Of a stretch of DNA of 35,998 bases, positions 1 to 8,345 are shown in pieces. Below the pieces are notes generated by a model. The model had not been told where the DNA came from. It saw only the letters and a list, made by a program, of their open reading frames with translations, and ran no database searches. Every line of letters starts with the position of its first letter. The stretch's first letter is position 1. Origin of the DNA: Spirochaetales bacterium (GTDB taxonomy: Bacteria; Spirochaetota; Spirochaetia; SZUA-6; DRHE01); NCBI GenBank assembly GCA_030604195.1, contig JAUVWI010000033.1, positions 1 to 35,998 on the forward strand. Direction: 5' to 3'. The position numbers were made by a program, and so were the translations under genes.

Positions 1-119
1 CATGCATCAGGAACCTTTTTTTTGCTTAGATTTCATATCTTTACATGCATTGCTGTAAGGATACTTCCTATAATCACTTTGCGAGAAGGTCTGAATTAAT
101 TGATGAGCAAAGTCAATAG

Positions 120-374
120 GCTAAAAGGATATATCATCCTGCATTACACACCCATCTTAAAAGAGAAGATGGGGGAGATTATTACCATCATCTGCGATTC
201 GGATTTGCAACAAATAACCCCTTTGTCATTCTCTACCAGGTGGCTTTTCAGATAATTGACTATCAAAATAAAATAAGCGTAATGAGAGATAATGAAATAT
301 CACGAGTAGCAGAAATATTACACTCCAACAAGGATAAGCTTGAAATAAGTGCAGGTATTTTATTTCCCATGTAA
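120..374 (+). pseudogene. Unrecognised open frame without a start codon; probable gene remnant
   Basis: A frame of about 84 codons runs from just after a stop at 117-119 to TAA at 372-374. Its composition looks protein-like (for example FATNNPFVILYQVAFQ and RDNEISRVAEILHSNKDKL), but no ATG, GTG or TTG precedes this core. A second frame opens at ATG 103 and covers the same DNA up to TAA 253-255. This suggests the original start was lost or frameshifted near position 110-250. I do not recognise the family. The rest of the first 530 bases is AT-rich, with no other convincing gene and no RNA gene I can see. Confidence 0.3.
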
Positions 375-485
375 AATCGTAATCATAAGAACTGTTGAGA
401 AACCGGGGATGGTATACTTATTAAAAATCTGCAAGAGATGTTATGCTGTTCCTATAATAAAACAAATTTAATGAGTGAAGACATG

Positions 486-513
486 TTGACATATTTATCA
501 AGCAGCATATAGT
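486..513 (+). promoter_or_regulatory. Sigma-70-type promoter, near consensus
   Basis: TTGACA (486-491) and TATAGT (508-513) are separated by 16 bases. The predicted transcription start is near 520. No intact gene follows directly: the transcript would cross the methylase remnant (548-673) and a weak 76-codon frame (531-761), then enter the adenylate cyclase gene at 784. It may therefore be the working promoter of the cyclase-HEAT pair, or a leftover of the lost gene. Confidence 0.55.
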
Positions 514-547
514 CAGCGCAGGCACAAACGATGATTAATAAAGCCAA

Positions 548-673
548 TGTATCGGGGCGGAGTCATCCGTCAGCGAATGGGACACCGAGATTGACCAAAT
601 GGTCTACAAACTCTATAACCTCACCCCGGAAGAGATCAAAATCGTGGAAGGTGAGAATGAAAACACTGATTGA
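548..673 (+). pseudogene. C-terminal remnant of a type IIG / Eco57I-like N6-adenine DNA methylase
   Basis: The frame opens after a stop at 539-541 and ends at TGA 671-673. It reads SEWDTEIDQMVYKLYNLTPE followed by EIKIVEG. The pattern of two acidic residues, D-x-x-V-Y-x-L-Y-x-L-T-x-E-E-I-x-I-V-E-G is the familiar extreme C-terminus of fused restriction-methylase (type IIG) and related BREX/PglX-like enzymes. Upstream there is no catalytic NPPY motif and no start. Only about 40 codons survive, so the gene was truncated by deletion or replacement. A 34-codon frame starting at ATG 657 overlaps its end and has no family I recognise. Confidence 0.65.
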
Positions 674-783
674 ACATATAAAATCACATGAAAGTTATGC
701 TCAATTCAACTTAAGCGAAAAAAAAGATATAGCATTGCAGGCTGAGGCCGTGATGGGTTAAAGTATTGATACTGGAGGTTCAA

Positions 784-2358
784 ATGGTCTCTTCTCATGC
801 AAGCAAACTGGAAGAGCTGGCCAGGGCCGGTTCCCTGCTTACCAGGGAGCTAGACTTTAAAACTCTTCTATCGGTATTGGTGGAGCAGACCCTGGATATT
901 ACCGCTTCAGACCTGGCAGTGCTCTATCTTTACCTTGATCCTGAAAAAAGAGAGAGTGACGCTTTTTTGAGCTACAGGCGCGGCAGGTGGTCTGCTGCTG
1001 AAAGAATCTCAAAAACAAGTGAACTGATTACTTTTATCAGGGAAAGCAGCGAGGCAGTGGTGCTGACAGAGCGAAGGCAGAGCCCTTTTGCCGATCTTTT
1101 CCTTGATCCGGAAATGCAGAGCGGTATTGCCCTCCCTCTCTATACACCGAAGGCGGCCATCGGGGTGCTGATCTTGAATTCTCATAAGCCCTTTTTTTAT
1201 AACAGGGAACGCTTCAATTTTTTAAATTCCTTCACCAAACTGGCCGGCGGCATGCTGCACAGCTCCCGGTTATTTCAGGAGTTGAAAGATTATCTGAAGA
1301 AGATAGAGGAGCTTGAACGCTACCAGGAAAACGTTTTTACCTCTATGACCAATCTCCTGATAACCACTGACCGGGAGGGAAGGATCCACTATTTCAATTC
1401 AGCCGCCGGCGAACGGTTAGGCTTGAATTCAGAAAAGATAGACGCCACACTGGGTGAGGCTTTTAAGGGTTCCCTGGATCGCAAAATATTAAAGGCATTT
1501 GATACCAGTAAAGATACGGGTAAAGAGGTTCTGGGTGTTGAAGGCATATATAAAGCGGCTGAAAAGGAAATGGATTTTTCTCTGAATGTTTCCCCTCTAA
1601 AAGGCAAGCGGGGCCAGTATCAGGGATTAACCATCCTGATTACAGATCAAACCAGGGAGAGAGAGCTGCAAGCCAGTATGGAGAAGGTGGTTGAAGAGCG
1701 AAGAGTAATCAAGGACATGTTCTCCAGTTATCTCTCCAAGGACATAGTCCAAACATTGATGGATTCTCCCGAGTTAGTCAGACCCGGGGGGGGTAAGAAG
1801 GAAGCCACTATATTCTTTGCCGATATCCGCGGTTATACCTCATTTTCCGAAGGAAAAGATCCTGAATATATTATCGAGGTGCTGAATGAATATTTCAGCG
1901 AGGCGGTGGAAATAGTCATTAAATATAACGGTTATATAGATAAGTTTATTGGCGACTGCATTATGGCAGCCTGGGGTGTGCCGCTGCAGACGGTGGAAGA
2001 GGATGCTGTAAGAGCAGTTTCCTGCGCCCTGGAAATCCAGGGTCTGGTAGCTGCAAAGGAAAGGCACTTTTTCAAGGGCAGGGCCTCCAAACTAAAAGTC
2101 GGCATAGGCATGCACACCGGGCCTCTGGTAGCGGGAAACCTGGGTAGTTCACGGAGGATGGATTATACGGTAATCGGTGACACGGTAAATATCGCAGCCC
2201 GCCTGGAAGGGATTGCTGAAGCCAATGAAGTAATAATCACCCAGGCTACCTGCAATTATCTGGGCGATAAATTCAAGCTGGAAAAGCGTCAACCGGTAAG
2301 GGTAAAGGGAAAATCAGAACCCATACCGATTTACCGGGTAAAGCAAAAGGTAAGCTAA
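784..2358 (+). CDS. Class III adenylate cyclase with GAF and PAS sensor domains
   Basis: 524 residues, predicted to convert ATP to cAMP in response to a bound small molecule. Order: an N-terminal GAF-like domain (about 10-165), a short coiled region, a PAS domain (about 185-305), and a catalytic domain (about 335-515). Catalytic residues are all present: metal-binding Asp347 (FFADIRGYTSF) and Asp391 (FIGDCIMA), adenine-selecting Lys387 and Asp460 (DYTVIGDT), and transition-state Asn469 and Arg473 (NIAARLEG). It is therefore an adenylate rather than guanylate cyclase by family rules. No membrane segment is visible, so it is probably cytosolic. The start at ATG 784 is chosen over TTG 766 because GGAGG lies at 774-778. 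The HEAT-repeat gene follows after 12 bases with its own strong ribosome site, so the two are very likely co-transcribed. The sensed ligand is unknown. Confidence 0.9.
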   Translation: MVSSHASKLEELARAGSLLTRELDFKTLLSVLVEQTLDITASDLAVLYLYLDPEKRESDAFLSYRRGRWSAAERISKTSELITFIRESSEAVVLTERRQSPFADLFLDPEMQSGIALPLYTPKAAIGVLILNSHKPFFYNRERFNFLNSFTKLAGGMLHSSRLFQELKDYLKKIEELERYQENVFTSMTNLLITTDREGRIHYFNSAAGERLGLNSEKIDATLGEAFKGSLDRKILKAFDTSKDTGKEVLGVEGIYKAAEKEMDFSLNVSPLKGKRGQYQGLTILITDQTRERELQASMEKVVEERRVIKDMFSSYLSKDIVQTLMDSPELVRPGGGKKEATIFFADIRGYTSFSEGKDPEYIIEVLNEYFSEAVEIVIKYNGYIDKFIGDCIMAAWGVPLQTVEEDAVRAVSCALEIQGLVAAKERHFFKGRASKLKVGIGMHTGPLVAGNLGSSRRMDYTVIGDTVNIAARLEGIAEANEVIITQATCNYLGDKFKLEKRQPVRVKGKSEPIPIYRVKQKVS

Positions 2359-2370
2359 AAAGGAGGAAAC

Positions 2371-4941
2371 ATGACCTCGATCTATTTGTTATTAAAGAGC
2401 CAGCCGCTCTGGCTGCTGGCAGGAACGGCGGCAGCGCTGTTACTGGTATTGACTCTTATACTATGGCGCTTTTTGGCCGGGAAGTATTTTCTAAAGCTAT
2501 TAAAAAAGGTTTCAGCTAATCCGGAGCTGGCGCCGGCTCTGATCACCAACAGATATTCTAAAGAGGCTTTACTGCGCAGGTCAGGATTAATTGAGCGTTC
2601 CATAGAGAAGAATGGGACCGATATTATTGCTTTGACTGCCATCGACTCCCTCTGGGTAGATAACCTGGCATTGAAGAAGAGGAAGAAGGATTTCTTAAGG
2701 GTATTAAATTATGCTCCTGAAATCGGCCTTTTCAAATGCTTCCTGATCAGCCTGGAAAAGAAGGCCCTGGCACCGCTTTTAATTGAAAGCTTAAAAAGCA
2801 AAGGAGATTTTTTCTATCTCCACCGCCTGGCCCTGTCAGGCAAGGGCGAGGATTTTGTGGGCAGCGACGCTCTGGAAATATTCCGTGACCGTCTGGATGA
2901 GATCAGGGAGATGACCGGGGATCCCGAATGGGCCCCAAGGTACTTTGCCGTTAAGATCCTATTAAATGATGATCAGGATCGCTCGCAGCGTGCCCTGTGG
3001 GAGAGTTTTTCCGATCCCCATCCATTGGTTAGAAAGACCCTGGCCGGAGAATTTGTCTCCGAGCAGAGGGAGAAGCTTTACGGCGAATTACACCGGTTGA
3101 TGGTTGGCGATCCTGTTTACGAGGTGCGCATAACAGCCTGGGAAAGGATCCGGAAGGATTTCAGTGATCTATATACCCTGGAAGCGGGCAAATTAAAAGA
3201 GGAGGAAGTCTGTCATCTATTGGAGCTTTTAAGAGTGGATTCCAATGATGACCAGGATTTCGCCCTTCGCAATCTGGCATCAGCAAACCTTGAATTCCGT
3301 TTCACCGCGGCCCGTTATCTGGAAAAGTGCGGGGTATTGGAAAGACTCTGTCTGGAAACCGATCTCGGGGACCGTGAAGGGCTGGAGCGAAACTTCAAAC
3401 TTCTGGCAAATGCGAGCGAGGTTAATGTAACCACCTTTCTTTCGTGTACTGAAAAAACGGAAAATATGGCTGCTATGTCTATATGTGCCCGTATTTTAGC
3501 GGTTAATGGCAAAAGGAAGTATATCACCACCCTGGCGCGCAAGGTTTTCAATAAGGGTTTAGAGGATAACTCTGAGATCTATAAACAGACCTTAAAGGCA
3601 ATTTCTCAAAGGGGTGATGAAGCTGCACTGCGGCTCATGGAGCAGGAGCTGTTAAAGAGAAAGAAAGATATTAAGACGGCAGAGCTCATCCTGGCAGCCG
3701 TACCGGCCAGGGGCGATCAGGTATTCCTGGGAACCCTGATATCTTTACTCAAAGATCCCGGCTTTCCGGCCAATGACGGCCTGCGCAGGGCGCTGAAAAT
3801 AATGCCTGCCCCCCCGGTTCTCTTTGAGCTTTTTCCGATAATCCAGGCGGAAAGGGCACGGTATGCCCACCAGGTGCGAATAGAGGCCCTGAAACTGTTG
3901 GGCGAAATGGAAATGCACTACTGCCTGCAGACTATTCTTGAGCAGCTGCCCATATTTCCGTTGGCTGAGGCCAAGGAGTTTGCCAGGGTGCTGGCCGGTT
4001 TTCCCAGAAAGCTTTTGATCAATAAGGTCGAGAACCTTTTGGCTGCCAGCGATGCCAAGGTAAGGGCTTCACTCATTTCCATACTTCCATCAACAGAGGA
4101 AAAGGAATTCTTAAAATCCATTCGCCAGGCTTTGAAGGATGCCGATCCTGATATTCGCATTGCCAGCGTCTGGGCGATAGTTGATTTTGCTGATTTTCGT
4201 TCTCTAAACCAGGCCTTCTCCATGCTCAGAGATCCGGTAGAGAGAGTGCGCAGCGAAGTGGCCAGGGCCTTTGGCAGCTATGGCTCTGCTGATGTGCTGG
4301 GCAGACTCAAAGCCCTGCTCGCCGATGAAAATGAGGTGGCATCCGTAAAGAGGGCAGCCCTGCTGGGACTGAAAAATGCATCATCCCTTAAGGCAGTTGA
4401 AATACTGACGGCCAGGCTGGAGGTTGATGAAGAACTGCAGGGTAATATTCAAGCAGCCCTGGCTTCCAAGTCTGAGAAAAGGGAGGTGGCTGCTCTGGTT
4501 GAGGATTTCAAAGATGCAGACCCAGGCCTGCGTGCCAGGATTACCGCGGTATTCAAGGCCATGAAGGAAGAGGGAGAAGATGCCCTGGTTGAGCTGCTTA
4601 AAGAGGATATCCTCTCTTTAAATCCCTTTGTAATTGAAATACTGGAGAATACCGGTTATGTGGAGAGTCAGATCCGTAAATTATCTCACCGCGATTCTAC
4701 GGTAAGACGGGAGGCTGCCGAGGTGCTCTCTTTAGTAGGCACTGAATCCGCGTTCAGGGGCATTGTTCTGGCTGCCCGCGATCCTGATGATGAGGTCAGG
4801 GTAAAGGTAATCAAGGCTTTAGAGAAACTGGAAACCAAAGAGGGTAAAGAGATACTTGCCGCTTTAGAAAGTGATGGGGATAAGCGGGTGAGGAAATATA
4901 CCCACTGGGCTTTGGAGCGCCTCAAGGCAAAGGAACTTTAG
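2371..4941 (+). CDS. Membrane-anchored HEAT-repeat protein
   Basis: 856 residues. One hydrophobic segment (about residues 12-36, rich in Leu and Ala) would anchor the protein; the remainder is soluble and alpha-helical. From about residue 190 on there are irregular HEAT/PBS-lyase-type repeats. They are clearest near 560-620 and 770-850, where blocks such as DPDIRIASVWAIVDF, DPVERVRSEVARAFG, DSTVRREAAEVLSL and DPDDEVRVKVIKALEKL show the D-x-x-V-R-x-x-A pattern. Such solenoids normally bind other proteins. No catalytic motif is visible. The ribosome site AAGGAGG lies just before ATG 2371. Placement 12 bases behind the adenylate cyclase suggests a scaffold or regulator for it, which is an inference. 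It converges on addA. Confidence 0.8.
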   Translation: MTSIYLLLKSQPLWLLAGTAAALLLVLTLILWRFLAGKYFLKLLKKVSANPELAPALITNRYSKEALLRRSGLIERSIEKNGTDIIALTAIDSLWVDNLALKKRKKDFLRVLNYAPEIGLFKCFLISLEKKALAPLLIESLKSKGDFFYLHRLALSGKGEDFVGSDALEIFRDRLDEIREMTGDPEWAPRYFAVKILLNDDQDRSQRALWESFSDPHPLVRKTLAGEFVSEQREKLYGELHRLMVGDPVYEVRITAWERIRKDFSDLYTLEAGKLKEEEVCHLLELLRVDSNDDQDFALRNLASANLEFRFTAARYLEKCGVLERLCLETDLGDREGLERNFKLLANASEVNVTTFLSCTEKTENMAAMSICARILAVNGKRKYITTLARKVFNKGLEDNSEIYKQTLKAISQRGDEAALRLMEQELLKRKKDIKTAELILAAVPARGDQVFLGTLISLLKDPGFPANDGLRRALKIMPAPPVLFELFPIIQAERARYAHQVRIEALKLLGEMEMHYCLQTILEQLPIFPLAEAKEFARVLAGFPRKLLINKVENLLAASDAKVRASLISILPSTEEKEFLKSIRQALKDADPDIRIASVWAIVDFADFRSLNQAFSMLRDPVERVRSEVARAFGSYGSADVLGRLKALLADENEVASVKRAALLGLKNASSLKAVEILTARLEVDEELQGNIQAALASKSEKREVAALVEDFKDADPGLRARITAVFKAMKEEGEDALVELLKEDILSLNPFVIEILENTGYVESQIRKLSHRDSTVRREAAEVLSLVGTESAFRGIVLAARDPDDEVRVKVIKALEKLETKEGKEILAALESDGDKRVRKYTHWALERLKAKEL

Positions 4942-4965
4942 CGGCCCCGGAGGGGCTCAAGTCCT

Positions 4966-4999
4966 GAGCGGGGCACTCCTGTTCGATTGCCGGTCGCTC
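4966..4999. terminator. Possible hairpin between convergent genes
   Basis: Between the HEAT-repeat gene and addA, GAGCG-gg-GGCA (4966-4975) can pair with TGCC-ggt-CGCTC (4988-4999). The stem is interrupted and has no run of T on either side, so intrinsic termination is only a suggestion. Confidence 0.25.
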
Positions 5000-5000
5000 C

Positions 5001-8000
5001 TCAAAACTTGGGGGGATCGGTGCTCAACTCCTGCAGAAGCCAGGTCCGCCAGTCTATATTATCATCTGTGGATATGGCCTCGCCGCTACGTAGCAGGAAG
5101 AGGCAACAGAAAATCTCTTTATCCGTTAGTTGGCTGAGGGCGAGTTTGTAAAGCCCCAGCTGAGCGGAATATTCACCGGGGAAATATTTTTTGCCGGTCT
5201 TAAAATCTATTATATAGGCTTTGCCCCGGCTTTCAAAATAGAGGTCCACCTGGCCGCTGATATAAACATTCCGGTCATCAAGAAAATAGATAAATGGGAA
5301 CTCAGTTTTTCTGTTTACCGCTTCCCGGGCCAGCCTGCCCGGTTCAGAGTCTAAGAACTTATCCCTAAGCAGCAGCCCCTGTTCGATAAATTCTTCGTAA
5401 TACTCCGGTGGTATCTGCTCTTTATATAATTGGAGCGCCTCATCCGGTCTTTCCGCCTGCAGGAATTCTTGTTCAATAAGATGGTGAGTGAGGCTGCCGA
5501 AGACATTATCCAGCCTCTCTTGCTTCAGAACAGGATCAATTGGCAGTTCCGGCAGTTTTTTGCCCCTGTCCGCTGTGGCTGCCGGCAAGCTTTTAAAGTA
5601 AAGGTCGTTAAAATAGGAAACATTATAATCCATCTGTAAAAATGACCGTGATATCGCAGTGGTGTGGCTATAGATATTATCCAGTTCAGCCAGCCTGAAT
5701 CTCTGTTTCAGTTTTTTTCCTTTCTTCAAATGGCTATTGTACTCCTCGCGGGAAACATCCTCGAGAAGCTCGATGGTAAAAAGGTAATCCTCCTTTTCTT
5801 CCCTTGCCGCTCCCGGCTCTTGAAGAGAGCCCGTACCGTGAAGCAGCATATTCAGGTGATTATTCAGACCGGTGCGATTCCTGGAGTGATGAACTCCGGA
5901 TAGTATAAGATGATGGCCGGCCCTGGTCAGCGCTACATAAAGCAGTCTCTTTAATTCAGCGTTCTCTCTGTTGCCGGCATCCTGCTCGCCGATTATGGCA
6001 AAGTAATTTTTTTTACCCAGGTTCAGGGTGAAGCCGTAGTCTTTTAAAAAGTAATAGGCACGGGAAGCCGGGCTGCCGCCCCCTCCTCCCATATTGCCCA
6101 TATCCGGGAGAATAACGATGGGGAATTCAAGCCCCTTTGCCCTGTGTATGGTCAGTATCTGTACTCCATGATTTCTATTTTCTGATATTTCCGGTTCCTC
6201 CTGTTTTTCGTGGCTGCCCAGATTCTGCCGTAGAAAATCAAGAAATTGAGATAGATTCTCTCCGCGCTGATCAGCTTTTTGAGCAAAGCTCAACATATAG
6301 GTGTAATACTCCAGGAAATTATGATTCCGGGGTTCAGTTAAAATGAAATAGCGGTAGCCGCTTCTCTGCCATAGCAGATCAAAAAGCTCGGCTATTGGTA
6401 TTTTATCAGCTTTATCTGCGGCCAGCTGCCAGAGTTCTCTGCCGAGATCCAGTTTGTAACGTTCCTCAGTTTCCGGGTTCAGATCATCGATCCCGGCGAA
6501 GGGTTCCCGATTGAGAGACAATAGAGCGATTAAAGTATTATCACTGATGTTAACCAGTGGTGAACGCAGCAGCGCTCCATAGGCAAGGCGGTCATCAGGA
6601 TATATTGCCAGTTGAAGAAGCTGGTAAAAATCATAGATCGGCGCTTCCAGGAAAAGGCTGCGCACACTGACGGCAGTATAGGGAATATCAAAGAGCCTGA
6701 AAATTCTTTCATAGGTTTTCTGATGGGTTGTAGAACGCAGCAGCAGGGCGAAGTCATTAAACTCAGCCGGCCGCAGACCTTCTTCATCCCTGACCTGCAG
6801 CTTCTGCTTGTTTACCGTTTCAACCAGGTATTGAGCAATACGAAAGCCCTCGCTTTCCTGGCTGTTATAGAAGGGACTCTTCTCTTTTTCACTGAGATAG
6901 GGTTTATAGAGCAGTCTGATCTCTGACTTAAGGGGCGGCTTTCTATTACAGGCTCTCAACTCCTGAAAATCAGCCTCAAAATCAAAAACCGCACTGCCCA
7001 TGATATTCCTGAAAATCCGGTTGAAAAAGGCAATCAAACCGGGTTCGCTGCGGTAGTTGGTATTCAGGGAAACGGCAGGCTCCCTGCTCTGGGAGGCGAG
7101 CTCGCTGCTTAAGCCCTTGAAAACACTGACATCGGCGCCGCGGAAGCGGTATATGGACTGCTTTTCATCACCGACAAAGAAAAGCTTATCCTCTTCCAGA
7201 TCACGGGCTTGCGGAATTCCCTCCCCCAGGAGATCCTCTTTTTCGGCCAGCAGGTAGAGCAAGTCCTTCTGCAGCTGATTGTTGTCCTGGAACTCATCGA
7301 TCATAATGTAGCGGAATTTCTTTTTATAATAGCTTCTCAATGCTTTATTCTTAAGCAGCGCTGCCACGGCCAGCCGGGAGAGATCGGCAAAATTAAGAAG
7401 CGCCCGGTTGCGTTTTTCCCTGTCATATTCTGCTTGAAAACTTTCCAGCAGCGATAGAAAGCCTTTAAGGATATGTTTATTAGCCAGTAGAGCGACAACT
7501 TCAGTCAACAGCCCGGCTGTTTTTCGCAGCTGATCTACAATATCCTTCATCTCCAGGATTACTTCAGATTTACCACCGCCCCGCTTGCTTAAGTTAAGCC
7601 CGCCCAGCAACTCTGCCAGTTCGTTATAGCCCTCCTCTTCAAGCAGGTTCCTCAGGGAATCCAGCCTTTTAAGCTCCTCTTTGTTTTCCGCAAGAACTTT
7701 ACCCGGATGTTCCAGGGCTGAAAGCTGATCCTTTAGACTTTCCCACTGAGCAAGCAGTTCAATAGATTTTCTGATGAGAAAGTCCTGCTGCCGCGCATAC
7801 ATATCTATGAAATCGAAATCTGTTCCCAGGCGCAGGTGGTTGACGGCGATGTCGCTTAGAATATTATACTGTACCCTTTCGAAACCCATTAGTGAGACCA
7901 GCTCACTCAAAGCCGGGTTTTCAAGATGGGTAAGGAGGAAATTAAAAGAAGTTTCTAAAGCCAGCTCTTTAACCCTCTCTTCATCAAGATCGAAGTTTTC

Positions 8001-8339
8001 AGGCAAACCGAATAAATGGCAGCTGCTTCGCACAATCTGTGAACAGAAACTGTCCAGGGTGGATATCTGGGCGCGGTCGAAGCGTTCAAGCTCTCTGCCG
8101 GAATGGGCCTCTCCTGCACCTTTAAGACGATGGTAAATTCTTTCATACATTTCAGCCGCTGCCCGGCGGGTAAAAGTGAGGGTCAGGATCTGGTCAACCT
8201 GAGCCTTTTTTTTGTGAAGGAGCCATAGGAATCTTTCGGTGAGTACCGAGGTCTTGCCGGAGCCCGCGCCTGCGGTAATTACCGAGTTGCAGTTAATTGT
8301 GCAGGCTTTTTTTTGGTCGGAATCAAGGATCAACGCCAA
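5001..8339 (-). CDS. addA: ATP-dependent helicase/nuclease subunit A (AddA/RexA)
   Basis: 1112 residues, a UvrD-family helicase fused to a PD-(D/E)XK nuclease. With AddB it resects double-strand breaks for RecA-dependent repair. Walker A lies at residues 23-30 (AGAGSGKT). Motif II reads MIDEFQDNN, followed by FFVGDEKQSIYRFRGAD, NTNYRS, TIHRAKGLEFP, and motif VI LLYVALTRAGHHLIL. The C-terminal nuclease has Asp1032 (GQVDLYF) and Asp1045/Lys1047 (IIDFKTGK). All expected motifs are present. It is shorter than Firmicute AddA (about 1200 residues). The likely start is TTG 8339, preceded by GGGGTGATGA. An overlapping ATG there opens only a 7-codon frame and is not used. It is the last gene of the HD-GYP-era-addB-addA operon, starting 6 bases after addB. 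Confidence 0.9.
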   Translation of the reverse strand: MALILDSDQKKACTINCNSVITAGAGSGKTSVLTERFLWLLHKKKAQVDQILTLTFTRRAAAEMYERIYHRLKGAGEAHSGRELERFDRAQISTLDSFCSQIVRSSCHLFGLPENFDLDEERVKELALETSFNFLLTHLENPALSELVSLMGFERVQYNILSDIAVNHLRLGTDFDFIDMYARQQDFLIRKSIELLAQWESLKDQLSALEHPGKVLAENKEELKRLDSLRNLLEEEGYNELAELLGGLNLSKRGGGKSEVILEMKDIVDQLRKTAGLLTEVVALLANKHILKGFLSLLESFQAEYDREKRNRALLNFADLSRLAVAALLKNKALRSYYKKKFRYIMIDEFQDNNQLQKDLLYLLAEKEDLLGEGIPQARDLEEDKLFFVGDEKQSIYRFRGADVSVFKGLSSELASQSREPAVSLNTNYRSEPGLIAFFNRIFRNIMGSAVFDFEADFQELRACNRKPPLKSEIRLLYKPYLSEKEKSPFYNSQESEGFRIAQYLVETVNKQKLQVRDEEGLRPAEFNDFALLLRSTTHQKTYERIFRLFDIPYTAVSVRSLFLEAPIYDFYQLLQLAIYPDDRLAYGALLRSPLVNISDNTLIALLSLNREPFAGIDDLNPETEERYKLDLGRELWQLAADKADKIPIAELFDLLWQRSGYRYFILTEPRNHNFLEYYTYMLSFAQKADQRGENLSQFLDFLRQNLGSHEKQEEPEISENRNHGVQILTIHRAKGLEFPIVILPDMGNMGGGGGSPASRAYYFLKDYGFTLNLGKKNYFAIIGEQDAGNRENAELKRLLYVALTRAGHHLILSGVHHSRNRTGLNNHLNMLLHGTGSLQEPGAAREEKEDYLFTIELLEDVSREEYNSHLKKGKKLKQRFRLAELDNIYSHTTAISRSFLQMDYNVSYFNDLYFKSLPAATADRGKKLPELPIDPVLKQERLDNVFGSLTHHLIEQEFLQAERPDEALQLYKEQIPPEYYEEFIEQGLLLRDKFLDSEPGRLAREAVNRKTEFPFIYFLDDRNVYISGQVDLYFESRGKAYIIDFKTGKKYFPGEYSAQLGLYKLALSQLTDKEIFCCLFLLRSGEAISTDDNIDWRTWLLQELSTDPPKF

Positions 8340-8345
8340 TTCTCA

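Noticed and set aside
4942..5000. A GTTCGAT T-loop-like sequence suggesting a tRNA
   Set aside because: The interval is only 59 bases and no acceptor stem or anticodon arm can be formed.
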